A DNA stretch of 64,000 nt from Candidatus Thorarchaeota archaeon (GTDB lineage: Archaea; Asgardarchaeota; Thorarchaeia; Thorarchaeales; Thorarchaeaceae), in contig DXJO01000041.1 in NCBI GenBank assembly GCA_019057475.1, positions 71,284 to 135,283 on the forward strand, in the 5' to 3' direction. The notes beneath the pieces were generated by a model. It saw nothing but the letters and a program-made list of their open reading frames with translations. It did no database searches and was not told the DNA's origin. The translations under genes and the position numbers were made by a program. Below are positions 1 through 8,309 of the stretch, piece after piece; positions within the stretch are counted from its first letter, which is position 1, and every line of letters starts with the position of its first letter.

Positions 1-61
1 GAGGCCACTTGCCCCTATGACTGCGGGAATCGAAGTCATAACAGGGTTGATCTACCGGCCC
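1..61 (-). other. tRNA 5'-end-like fragment
   Basis: Read on the minus strand from base 61, GGGCCGG then TAGATC resembles the acceptor and D-stem start of an archaeal tRNA. About 20 nt later a T-loop-like TTCGATT followed by CCCGC appears, with no normal anticodon arm between and no matching 3' acceptor before the window edge. It may be a rearranged tRNA remnant, a tRNA interrupted beyond the edge, or chance. Confidence 0.2.
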
Positions 62-187
62 ATGTTGTTGGTTCGCAATTCTTGATGGAACGGCTAAAAG
101 AATTGTGAAGTGAAGCGAGGACCTTGGTCATCGAAACTTAAGGAATCTATCTTTGATGGTTTTAGCTGCTCAATTATGCCTTGGCTT

Positions 188-1616
188 CTAGTTGATTTGC
201 TTCTCAATGTGATTTAGGAATTTAATCAGATTGTTGAGATTCTTTCTGATGTCTAGCAATGAATCCCTATCTGTGAAACTTCCCAAGTGATGAACATCAA
301 CGTTGAAATCATTCTTCAGTTTCTCCAAATCAGCCTTTAGCTTGTCTGTTTTCTTTCTATTTGTAGTGGGAGAAAATTTGATAATCTCGTCAGGGAATGC
401 TATCCAGAAATTGGTAAGAAGCTCACTAAAGGACTTCGATCTATATTCACCTCGTCGGTCTTTGTATAGGTAAAGGCCGGAATCGTTCTTCCCGAACTTT
501 CGCTGCAGTATCGATATCACAAGATTCTCTAGAAGTTTCCGTGATAGAAAAGCCGTGCAGACATAGCATCCAGCACTAAAGGCATTGTTAATCTCCTCTA
601 CGAGGTCGTACATCAATCCTCCAAAGTCAAGAGGGTTGATATAGAAGAATGTCTGTTTTCGGGATACTGACTCCTTTTCATAAGTGGATTCTTGCACTAA
701 TGTGTCAACAAACTTAATGTTCCCGAGAAAACGCTGAACCCATTTTGGCATTGGCCTGAAAGATGCATATTTAGCTGATGCCTGTAGCATCACATCGTTA
801 TCGATTGAAAGAAGTTGAAAGTTATCGCAATGAAATAAGGGAGTGATGTCTATCTCCTGAAGCTGGTTATGATTCAGTTTCAATTCTCTCATGAGTTTGC
901 AATTCGCTAAAGGCGACAGGTCTATCTTCCGAAGTCGATTGGATGAGAAATCTAGCTTCTCGAGTGAGTGTAATCCTGAAAGCGGTTCGAGTTCAATCGA
1001 TTCCAACTTATTTGCTGAACATGATAACGTTCTCAATGTTTTGATATGCCTTAATGGAACAAGGTCAATTATCTTAAGGGAATTGCGTCCAATATTTAGA
1101 TTCATCAATCTCCTAAGCTTCGAGAGAGGCTCTAAGTTGACTGTTTCTAATTGATTATTATAGAAATAAAGTGATTCTAGATGAGGTATGTTTCCAAGTG
1201 AGTTGAAATCTAAATCAGTCAGCATATTCTGAATCATATTTATGGTTTTCAGATTAGGATGACCTGCAAGTCCGGATAGATCAATTGCAGTGAGCTTATT
1301 CTCAGTGAGATCAAGCGATTCAAGCCGATCACATCCATTCAATGAATCCAACTTTGCATCCTTGATTCGATTAAATGAGATATTGAGATGTTCTAACCGT
1401 TTGCATTGTTCTATGCCGTGAAGATAGAGATATTCTAAATAATTGCCACCGAGGTCTATGCTTTTTTAAAAAGCGGAAATTCGAGAAATGATTAAATTCG
1501 ATTGCTGTGATTTTCATCCCCCTTAGAGATATGTATTCCGCACTCTCATCAAACTCTTTAGATTCCTGTTCACCTGAGCTTGTCCGGAAATATACTTTCC
1601 ACCTAATTACGATCAC
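188..1616 (-). CDS. Leucine-rich-repeat protein with helical C-terminal domain, frameshifted
   Basis: The N-terminal part contains about ten LRR units with a period near 23 residues and the recurring pattern LxxLxLxxNxLxxIDLxPL. The C-terminal 180 residues are helical and charged and faintly resemble DUF4145/HEPN-type domains (an RxLLE helix and a late VHH), which is not secure. The frame is broken at a run of six A on the coding strand (plus-strand bases 1462-1467). With five A the N-terminal 50 residues (GTG start at 1616) read straight into more LRR units. The downstream part alone is 188-1353. It starts 61 bases after the stop of the STAND gene on the same strand, so the two may be co-transcribed. 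A ligand-sensing or effector role is inference. Confidence 0.7.
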
Positions 1617-1677
1617 TCCCTATGTTCCCGTAGAATACACTCTATCAACCCTAGTTGTAACTCAGAGGTCATTTTTA

Positions 1678-4515
1678 TCATTTCAATTCCTTAAGAATCA
1701 AGTTGTCTATTCGTTTCTTGGATTCCAACTCAGAGAGCCCCCAGCATTCAATGTAAGTCAAATTCAAGAACTGGAGCGCTTTCATGACATCCCTACGGTG
1801 ATGTTCAGAAATCTTGGTCGCAGCTTCATGGAACATTTTGATGGCTTTAACGAAGTTTGCTTCCGCTTCTTTGCATTTGCTCAACCCATGATAGGTTTTT
1901 CCAAAATTTGCATATATCATGGCCATTTCAACAAGATGGGTTTCTCTTGAGTTTTCAAGTAGCTTCTTCCTAATCTCCATTGATTCAAGTAGGTATTTTC
2001 CTGCCGTCCCCCATCTCTCCAAACAGTGCAGTGCAATGGCGATATTATTCAAGTTCGCTGCAATTGCAGCTCCATAGGCATTTCCTTCCTCAGGAAGTGA
2101 TCGCCAAATATCTAGTGCTTCCAAGTGAAGCTCCAATGATTCTGAGCATTTTCCGATATCAGTGTAGAGAAACCCAAGAGCATTAAGTGCATTCGCAAGA
2201 TTCATTTCAAAGAAACTGGATACTTCTGCATCTAGTTCTCTATAGATGGCTATGCTCTCTCTCAAGCGTTCTTCGCTTTCGTGTAGAAGTTTTGGATTTC
2301 CTGAACTGATTCCTAATCTATGACAAGCGATTCCAAGTGCATTCAGAGTGTCAGCAACCGATGAGATATGAATATGAAACGGAAGCATTTCGTCAAGAGT
2401 TTTACGTATATCAAGAGTCTCTGTAAGCATGGAAATACTTGAATTGAGATTGCCAGAATCCTTTAGAAGTAGTCCAAGGTTGTGGAGAATCGTCCCTCTC
2501 AAAGAGAGATAGATTTCAGGGTACTTGTCTAGTTGCTGCTGAACAACATCTAAAGCTCTCCTAAAATGTAACTCTCCTTGTTTGTAGTTGCGTAGTCCAT
2601 AATAGGATAAACCTAGACTGTTATGGACTCCAACCAAATTATAGAAGAACTCTTCTTCTTTTCTGGCTGAAAGGTTTTCAAAAAGATTCAATGATTCATT
2701 CAAGGATTTCAGAGACTCGGAGAATCGACCTAGTCGACGATAGAGATTTCCTAGATTGTTCAGGTTTCCAGCTTTACCTTCCTGAGAAATGTCGGGATGT
2801 GAGTCAATGAATTGGTTGTTGATTGCCAATGCATCTTTCAAGTATGTTTCTGCATCTGTAAGTTGCCCTTTACTTCGGCATAACAATGCGTAATTGTTCA
2901 GCACGCCTGCCACATGCAACAATCTTTCATCTTTTGGTTCAATTGGTTCAGTTTTATATCTGCTAATAGCTTCCACAAATTGCACACTGGCGTCACCCAG
3001 AACACCAATGTCCAAATAGGATTGACCTAGCATTCCCTTCTGAATTGATTTGAACCAATCTGATCGAAATTCAACAGATTCGAGCAGTTCAGATATTTCT
3101 TCATACTTGTGCCGCATTCGAAAACTTCGCAGGATTGGTCGAAGCTCTTGCATCGCATGGTTTTCCGAGTATAATGCTGCAGAAGAAACAGCTAGTGACA
3201 GAAAAGATAGGTTTCCACTCTCTTTGTAGTGTTTCATAAGAATTGAACTTGCTTCTAGGATGATTTCAGGCGTGTCTTCATTGACCATCCTGATGGCAAG
3301 CTCGCGTGCAATCTCATGCATTCTGAAGTATGGCTCTTCAAAAGTAATGACACTCAATCTAATGAAATCCCTCCAAATCTGCGGGTCTAGAGATGGGCAA
3401 ATTAGCCGAGCTATATTTCTGTCAAAATGCGGAATTAGGGCTAATCTACTAGCGATTGGAGATAAATGTCGAAGTCCGTCAAAGAGAAGCTTCCATGATC
3501 TCTCATATACTTCTGATATGGTATGTTGTTCAAAATCGGTCAACTCTGAAATGACTAAAGCATCTCTCTCAAAGGCATCACAGAAAGCATGAATTACAAA
3601 CGGTGACTCGTGACTTGATAGTATGATGATATTTCGTATCTCTTTAGGTATTCCTCTTTTTTCAAGAATTTTGTTGCAGCTTTTGCGATCAAGTTGTTGT
3701 ATTTCTTTGTCCTGCCTTGATACCCCCAGCACTTGAGGTGGAAGGGGTAGCGTTCTTGCTGCAAGTACTCCTAGACTTCCCTTTACCTTGGTCAGAAATA
3801 AATGCCACAGTTCACCTTCACTTAAACTGACCACTTCATTTCCAACTTTAGAAGGAAAACGCATGAAATCATCCAAATGATCAATGGAGTCCAACATGAT
3901 TAGGAATGGTAGGTCCTTCTCCGTTACGGCATTATTCAAATCTTGGGCTAAACCATCAAGAAAAAGTTGAATAGCGAACCCTGGGTTTACTCTAAGAAGC
4001 TCTAGGAATCGTCGACCATAATCCTTGCCAAGTTGTTCCTTCAACCAAACGCCCACTTCTCCAAAATGCATGTCTACAAGTTTATGCAGTTTCTTTCCGG
4101 TAGTAGACATGGCTACTGCGATTTTGGCAATCTGGCTTAAAGGGGGAATCCAATCCACTAAGTCTTTGATCCATCGCTTGCTTTCAGGCCTATGAGGTTC
4201 AATTCCCTTGACTAATCGAGTTCTAAGATCCAGCAGTCGATTGGATATGCTTGTCTTAATCCCCTTAGCATTGATTTCTCTGACTAGTGCCCTGTATCTT
4301 GAGTAGAAATCTCCATGGTCTCTGAAATTAACTAGAAATGAGTATTCATGCCTATGTACCAATGCCTTGAGAATGGCACTCTTTCCAATTCCTCCAATTC
4401 CGAAGATACCAACCATCGCGGTTTCTCCATCCTTGCAGGCATTCATAGTATCCAATATCCATTCAATCGTGTCCGTTCTACCCACAAAGAAAGTATCCTT
4501 TTCTAGTTGGGACAT
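1678..4515 (-). CDS. STAND-type NTPase with C-terminal TPR repeats
   Basis: A 945-residue protein with a P-loop GIGGIGKSA (residues 40-48) just after a short VGR motif, as in STAND/NB-ARC-like ATPases. A Walker B-like stretch ending LIMLDSIDHLDD lies near residue 210, followed by a helical winged-helix-like region. The last 450 residues are tandem tetratricopeptide repeats with recurring NNLG, LGLSY and ALNALG signatures, like kinesin-light-chain TPRs. No membrane segment or signal peptide is visible, so it should be cytosolic. In this family NTP binding drives oligomerisation after the repeat domain recognises a ligand. Relatives act in signalling, transcription control or antiviral defence, and which applies here is unknown. 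The LRR gene follows on the same strand. Confidence 0.85.
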   Translation of the reverse strand: MSQLEKDTFFVGRTDTIEWILDTMNACKDGETAMVGIFGIGGIGKSAILKALVHRHEYSFLVNFRDHGDFYSRYRALVREINAKGIKTSISNRLLDLRTRLVKGIEPHRPESKRWIKDLVDWIPPLSQIAKIAVAMSTTGKKLHKLVDMHFGEVGVWLKEQLGKDYGRRFLELLRVNPGFAIQLFLDGLAQDLNNAVTEKDLPFLIMLDSIDHLDDFMRFPSKVGNEVVSLSEGELWHLFLTKVKGSLGVLAARTLPLPPQVLGVSRQDKEIQQLDRKSCNKILEKRGIPKEIRNIIILSSHESPFVIHAFCDAFERDALVISELTDFEQHTISEVYERSWKLLFDGLRHLSPIASRLALIPHFDRNIARLICPSLDPQIWRDFIRLSVITFEEPYFRMHEIARELAIRMVNEDTPEIILEASSILMKHYKESGNLSFLSLAVSSAALYSENHAMQELRPILRSFRMRHKYEEISELLESVEFRSDWFKSIQKGMLGQSYLDIGVLGDASVQFVEAISRYKTEPIEPKDERLLHVAGVLNNYALLCRSKGQLTDAETYLKDALAINNQFIDSHPDISQEGKAGNLNNLGNLYRRLGRFSESLKSLNESLNLFENLSARKEEEFFYNLVGVHNSLGLSYYGLRNYKQGELHFRRALDVVQQQLDKYPEIYLSLRGTILHNLGLLLKDSGNLNSSISMLTETLDIRKTLDEMLPFHIHISSVADTLNALGIACHRLGISSGNPKLLHESEERLRESIAIYRELDAEVSSFFEMNLANALNALGFLYTDIGKCSESLELHLEALDIWRSLPEEGNAYGAAIAANLNNIAIALHCLERWGTAGKYLLESMEIRKKLLENSRETHLVEMAMIYANFGKTYHGLSKCKEAEANFVKAIKMFHEAATKISEHHRRDVMKALQFLNLTYIECWGLSELESKKRIDNLILKELK

Positions 4516-4685
4516 CTTCGGTCACCAGGTGAAGAAACGCTTATCTTTGAGGACGAGTATCAAAATGCATTTCTCTGCAAAACAAGAGAGATGGCAATGC
4601 TTGCGAGTCCTCAAGACAGTTGCTAATACCGAAAGCATTTCATTCTTCCTGATTTCGGTCTTCTAGTTCCTTGATTATTGGTTCT

Positions 4686-5630
4686 ATGCACATCCATGAA
4701 TCTTTATGTCAATCCACTGAAGCAACAAACGAGGGTTATGAATTGCTAACTGACAACCGACAGACGATGTTGGACAGAAATGTGGATTATTGCAGACAAG
4801 TAGTGGTTGTTGTAATAGCTGCAGTTGGAGCATACTGGTCCACAACTCTGGCATCGGAGGTTTTGCTACCATGGACTCTGTTCCTGTTTGGAGGCGCCAT
4901 TATTTACACTCTCGTTCTGCCATACAAAAGAGCATCATTGATAGAGGGCCGTTGGGGTCTTCCAGCCAGAGTCAAGGCACTTACTGTTGTCTTGATGGGA
5001 TCCCCCTTCTACCTGTTTCCCTCAATTGCAGTACTCTTGGACACTTCTTTGGCGGAATCCCTGCCCATGTTTCACTACCAAATCGCAACATTCCAGTTTG
5101 AAACGGCATTCAGCTCCTTCATACCACTAGTAATGAGTTTCCTATACGGAGGCTTATTCGCGTCAATACTCACTGCGCGTGTTGGTATTCGGTTCATTCT
5201 CAGGAAATTTCGCTATGGAGAGGCAGAAATAAATGAAACGCTTAGGTATGCAACAGACAGAACTGGTCGCATAGAACTTGGCTTTTCTCTTGCGATTGTC
5301 TTCGCTGCTCTTTATGTGATAGCAGGATGGTATCGCCTTGACGTTTCAAGCACGTCACAGTATTACTTCTTTGGTGCTTTTCTTCTAGTGATGATGTTAG
5401 TCTTCTATGGGTACTTCTTTGTAACCTATACACCATCTGTATGTCCCAAGTGGACTCGAAGACTCCTAGAGGCGATTCTTCTTCTCTCAATCTTTGCAAC
5501 AATTATCGGCTACCTATTGGGGATACTCTTCGCATTAGCGGCAATCACTCTTCTCCATTTCCTTTCCAACAAAGGCCGCCGCAAGCTTGAGCTTAGAGCG
5601 TTTGTTGAGGAGAAACAAGAGGAGAATTAG
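4686..5630 (+). CDS. Multi-pass membrane protein (N-terminal part of a probable split gene)
   Basis: About eight hydrophobic segments after a short cytosolic N-terminus (for example QVVVVVIAAVGAYW and FFGAFLLVMMLVFYGYFFV), ending in a charged EEKQEEN tail. No family is recognised. I use the ATG at 4686; an in-frame TTG lies at 4671 and no clear Shine-Dalgarno site is present. The charged tail continues naturally in another frame straight after the stop (LDEKKKRERDKLDQD), so this and the next entry may be one gene broken by a missing base near 5620. Confidence 0.65.
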   Translation: MHIHESLCQSTEATNEGYELLTDNRQTMLDRNVDYCRQVVVVVIAAVGAYWSTTLASEVLLPWTLFLFGGAIIYTLVLPYKRASLIEGRWGLPARVKALTVVLMGSPFYLFPSIAVLLDTSLAESLPMFHYQIATFQFETAFSSFIPLVMSFLYGGLFASILTARVGIRFILRKFRYGEAEINETLRYATDRTGRIELGFSLAIVFAALYVIAGWYRLDVSSTSQYYFFGAFLLVMMLVFYGYFFVTYTPSVCPKWTRRLLEAILLLSIFATIIGYLLGILFALAAITLLHFLSNKGRRKLELRAFVEEKQEEN

Positions 5631-5947
5631 ATGAGAAAAAGAAAAGGGAAAGAGACAAGCTTGATCAGGACCGGTGGACGTATTACTTCTACAAACTGTA
5701 TCCAAGCTTAGAATATGGCATATACGGTGCGGTGACTTTGGGGATTCTTGGCTTCTCAGTTCTTTCACTTGTTGGATACCAAATTGGATTTGTTGAGTTG
5801 CTTCTTTTCTTGCTTCTGATTAGTGGTATCTATTTCGGACTTCCTAGGGCGTACTTCTTACTGAAAGTTCATCGCGGAGAGTTTGATGATATCGTAAGAA
5901 GGCTCGAATCCAAGCGGGTTGAAGGAGCCTTTGACCTGCTCAGTTAG
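5609..5947 (+). CDS. Membrane protein fragment, probable C-terminus of the preceding gene
   Basis: Open from 5609 to the stop at 5947 with no in-frame ATG. The only internal start is a GTG at 5732, which would give 71 residues. It reads as a charged coiled stretch (DEKKKRERDKLDQDRW), two hydrophobic segments and a basic cytosolic tail. The charged start matches the end of the upstream frame, which suggests a one-base deletion rather than an independent gene. The first tRNA 3'-end fragment begins 14 bases after its stop. Confidence 0.4.
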   Translation, partial: GETRGELDEKKKRERDKLDQDRWTYYFYKLYPSLEYGIYGAVTLGILGFSVLSLVGYQIGFVELLLFLLLISGIYFGLPRAYFLLKVHRGEFDDIVRRLESKRVEGAFDLLS

Positions 5948-5960
5948 TCATTGTCCTTGG

Positions 5961-6001
5961 CATGGAAGAGGTCCCGAGTTCGAATCTCGCTCGGTCCACC
6001 A
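5961..6001 (+). repeat. tRNA 3'-end fragment, copy 1 of 7
   Basis: Contains a T-arm (CGAG TTCGAAT CTCG), an acceptor half CTCGGTCC and ACCA, but no matching 5' half upstream. The preceding CTTGGCATGGAAGAGG resembles an anticodon-loop and variable-region remnant; CTTGGCA would carry a Pro-type TGG. Copy 2 shares the ATGGAAGAGGT. The following roughly 50 bases are repeated after copy 3. Confidence 0.6.
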
Positions 6002-6055
6002 ATCATCTTCATAGTTGTTTCGGGTTTCATCCACGATTCCTAACATGAAGCCGGG
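6002..6055 (+). repeat. Conserved tail after tRNA fragment copy 1
   Basis: The sequence ATCATCTTCATAGTTGTT, then TTTCATCCACGATTCC and CATGAAGCCG, aligns with 7688-7748 behind copy 3, apart from a short indel. The duplicated unit therefore extended past the tRNA end. Confidence 0.55.
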
Positions 6056-6082
6056 CTATTGCTAGCACTCTTTTATAGTACA

Positions 6083-6973
6083 ATGGGATCAATAGATTGT
6101 GAATCAAATCATATCCAGACAATAAGGGGGCGGCTTCTAATAACGAGTCAACGCGAAAATGATTGGGGAAAAATCGTTGCTAATAAACAGGTCCAGACGT
6201 GGTTGAAGAATGATGAGGAGCATGTACTTCCAATCATGATTAAGGATTTCAGGGGCCTTTCACTTGGACCGGCCAAACTTATTCCTACCTATGACACCAA
6301 AGAGATCCCTAAAGCGCTCAAATCAATAGATGTAGAATTACTACGCAACCAAAAGGGTGGCTGCTTGTTAATCAAGAGGAAAGCTGTTGGCTCGCAGACA
6401 TTGTTTCCAAAGCTTCCCACTCCCACGAAATCACATTCCGGACTCCCCTTCCAGTCAATCCCTGAATTATCTGTACTGAGAAAACCAAAATCCCGACTTG
6501 TAAATGAAGAAACAGGAATACACTTAGCTTGGACCATGGGCATCCTTCAATCTTTTTTCATGGAGGTTTTCTCTCCGTACGAGCAATTTGCAGTTGGGGG
6601 AAGATTGAAGACGCGTGTTAAGGGGAAGTTCATGATATTGGGTCAAGATTATCCCGTTGACGCTCTTGTCGAAGCTGATGGATACTTTGAATCTCGGGAT
6701 AGAATAATCGTATTGGAGGCAAAACAATCAGACAACAATCAATTTTGTGCAGACTTTAGCATCCATCAACTCCTACTACCTCTCATGTTGGTAAGAGGAA
6801 TCACTAAGAAGATGAGTAGTGGGATGTTCTTAGACTATTCAATTAGCAGAAGTGATGGACGAGCAACAGTAAACTACAGGATTTACCACTATGATATCCC
6901 TGGAAGCGATTCATCGATTGATCCGTTTAGTTACAGAGCAGGCTCGTCAAAGGAATATTTGATAACCATTTAG
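6083..6973 (+). CDS. Putative PD-(D/E)XK restriction-like endonuclease
   Basis: Roughly 296 residues. In the C-terminal half, VDALVEADGYF followed after seven residues by IIVLEAKQ has the layout of a PD-(D/E)XK nuclease core (acidic residue, then E-A-K on the next strand), and a QLLLPLML helix follows. The N-terminal half is unassigned and could recognise DNA. It resembles solitary type II-like enzymes, yet no DNA methyltransferase of matching type is adjacent. An in-frame TTG lies at 6059; I prefer the ATG at 6083, just after the TATA-like CTTTTATAG. It occupies the interval between fragment copies 1 and 2. The nuclease role rests on one motif. Confidence 0.5.
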   Translation: MGSIDCESNHIQTIRGRLLITSQRENDWGKIVANKQVQTWLKNDEEHVLPIMIKDFRGLSLGPAKLIPTYDTKEIPKALKSIDVELLRNQKGGCLLIKRKAVGSQTLFPKLPTPTKSHSGLPFQSIPELSVLRKPKSRLVNEETGIHLAWTMGILQSFFMEVFSPYEQFAVGGRLKTRVKGKFMILGQDYPVDALVEADGYFESRDRIIVLEAKQSDNNQFCADFSIHQLLLPLMLVRGITKKMSSGMFLDYSISRSDGRATVNYRIYHYDIPGSDSSIDPFSYRAGSSKEYLITI

Positions 6974-7020
6974 CCTCTTTGGATAACTTAGCACTTGTGA
7001 CGCACTCTGCGTGCATCCAA

Positions 7021-7061
7021 AATGGAAGAGGTTGCGAGCTCGAATCTCGGGTGGTCCACCA
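7021..7061 (+). repeat. tRNA 3'-end fragment, copy 2 of 7
   Basis: ATGGAAGAGGTTGCGAG, then CTCGAAT in place of the T-loop, CTCG, and GTGGTCC ACCA. It shares ATGGAAGAGGT with copy 1 and lies 47 bases after the stop of the nuclease-like gene. No tRNA 5' half is found upstream. Confidence 0.6.
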
Positions 7062-7157
7062 CCTTCTTCTATTTCTAAAGGAAACTGGACGGTTCAAGTT
7101 TCCAAGCACCTCGTCATTCTTATGGGAACTAATCCATACATGTAGTGGTACTGAATC

Positions 7158-7640
7158 ATGCTCTTCGTCACAGTTGCAGGTCTACTCTCATGGTTTATTC
7201 CAAGAAGAAGAGTGCAGTGGAAATGGTCTCTTGTAGCCTTTCTCCTAGTGACTTTGACAGTTTCATTATGGGTCATAGATGATGTCCGAGCAGCCGGTGT
7301 GGTACGTGATGTCACTCGTTCAGAAGGAGACCTTGTCTACTCCATTGTATATCTCAACAGCACTGCATTGTTCCCGTTTGTACTGCAGAAGCATCACAAT
7401 TGGACCGCAAGGTCATTCGTATACTATATTCGGTTCTTGAACCATGATGGTAGCCTAGTTTCTCAGACAAGGCCAGGCCCCGATCAGAGTGAGTTTATGC
7501 ATATGGCTTTGTTTGCAATATCGATTTCCCTCTGCTTTCAAGGATTCATAATAGCTCTGCTTGCAATTCTAGGGGCGGAATTCATCACATGGTGGCGAAA
7601 ACCGAACAGAATGGATATTCTGCGTAGTATTACAGAGTAA
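7158..7640 (+). CDS. Small membrane protein
   Basis: A 160-residue protein with N-terminal hydrophobic segments (LFVTVAGLLSWFI and SLVAFLLVTLTVSLWVI), an exposed central loop and a C-terminal membrane segment (FAISISLCFQGFIIALLAIL) before a basic tail. This gives an integral membrane protein of three passes with an extracytoplasmic loop. No family recognised. It lies between fragment copies 2 and 3, whose sequence starts within about ten bases of its stop. Confidence 0.55.
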   Translation: MLFVTVAGLLSWFIPRRRVQWKWSLVAFLLVTLTVSLWVIDDVRAAGVVRDVTRSEGDLVYSIVYLNSTALFPFVLQKHHNWTARSFVYYIRFLNHDGSLVSQTRPGPDQSEFMHMALFAISISLCFQGFIIALLAILGAEFITWWRKPNRMDILRSITE

Positions 7641-7647
7641 CTCTCTT

Positions 7648-7687
7648 ATCTTCCAGTTGGCGAGTTCGAATCTCGCCCGGCCCACCA
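7648..7687 (+). repeat. tRNA 3'-end fragment, copy 3 of 7
   Basis: The best-preserved copy: a full T-arm GCGAG TTCGAAT CTCGC, acceptor half CCGGCCC, discriminator A and CCA. A complete tRNA would start GGGCCGG, but none is present upstream. It begins about 8 bases after the stop at 7640. Confidence 0.65.
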
Positions 7688-7748
7688 ATCGTTTTCGTAG
7701 TCGTTCCTTTCAACGAATTTCATCCACGACTCCGCTCATGAAGTCGAG
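7688..7748 (+). repeat. Conserved tail after tRNA fragment copy 3
   Basis: Aligns with the tail after copy 1 (ATCGTTTTCGTAGTCGTT, TTTCATCCACGACTCC, CATGAAGTCG) with a 7-9 base indel. It overlaps the 3' end of the minus-strand gene that ends at 7720. Confidence 0.55.
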
Positions 7749-8184
7749 TTCGAATTCTGTCAAGCAACAGGCGTATGTCTATTCGGTAGGGCGAGAAGAG
7801 ATAAAGCAGTCCTAGAGCAACCCAGACAATCCAGATTCCACAATGTATGAACATTATGTAGAATACCTGGTCAATAAGATATCCATGTGAAAGCGCCTGA
7901 TACCCCCCGGACGGAGCTGGAATGGGAAGGAATCTCCCGGGAGGGAGGCTTGACCACATCAACCCCTCTTCGAGGCTCCACCACCAACCACCAATAAACC
8001 AAGCGGATATCAAAATCCAAATGTAGTAGACCAAAATGAGAGCAACCATGACGCGGCGTATCCGGGCAGCCCTGTCCACATGACGCCTCACTAGCAGGTT
8101 TTGATTCCGGAACTCCACATTCAGAGTATTCGATTCACTCATCGATATCTCACAATTCCAGAGCAATGATACTCTACGAGTCAA
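7720..8184 (-). CDS. Small membrane protein
   Basis: A 154-residue protein: hydrophilic N-terminus, a basic stretch, a membrane segment (VMVALILVYYIWILISAWFI), a Pro/Gly-rich loop and a second membrane segment (FIMFIHCGIWIVWVALGLLYLF), then a basic Arg-rich tail. Two-pass topology with both ends inside is likely. No family recognised. It is the only minus-strand gene in the cassette region, and its last codons use the duplicated tail of fragment copy 3, so its C-terminus may have been acquired there. Confidence 0.5.
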   Translation of the reverse strand: MTRRVSLLWNCEISMSESNTLNVEFRNQNLLVRRHVDRAARIRRVMVALILVYYIWILISAWFIGGWWWSLEEGLMWSSLPPGRFLPIPAPSGGYQALSHGYLIDQVFYIMFIHCGIWIVWVALGLLYLFSPYRIDIRLLLDRIRTRLHERSRG

Positions 8185-8235
8185 TTGCCCAGCTTTGGCA
8201 ATAATCTTCCTATTTCAGTAATTGATTCCAGTAGA

Positions 8236-8269
8236 CGACTGTATGCACCGAATCTCGGCGGGTCCATCA
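8236..8269 (+). repeat. tRNA 3'-end fragment, copy 4 of 7 (degenerate)
   Basis: CACCGAATCTCGGCGGGTCCATCA keeps the T-loop end, the 3' T-strand and the acceptor half, with ATCA in place of ACCA. It is the most decayed copy and is recognised mainly by context. Confidence 0.45.
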
Positions 8270-8309
8270 CACTTTTCAAATCTTGGACATCTGCATGTCT
8301 TGAAAAGCC

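Noticed and set aside
891-1154. Plus-strand open frame within the LRR gene
   Set aside because: It is antisense to a well-patterned LRR frame and has no domain-like pattern.
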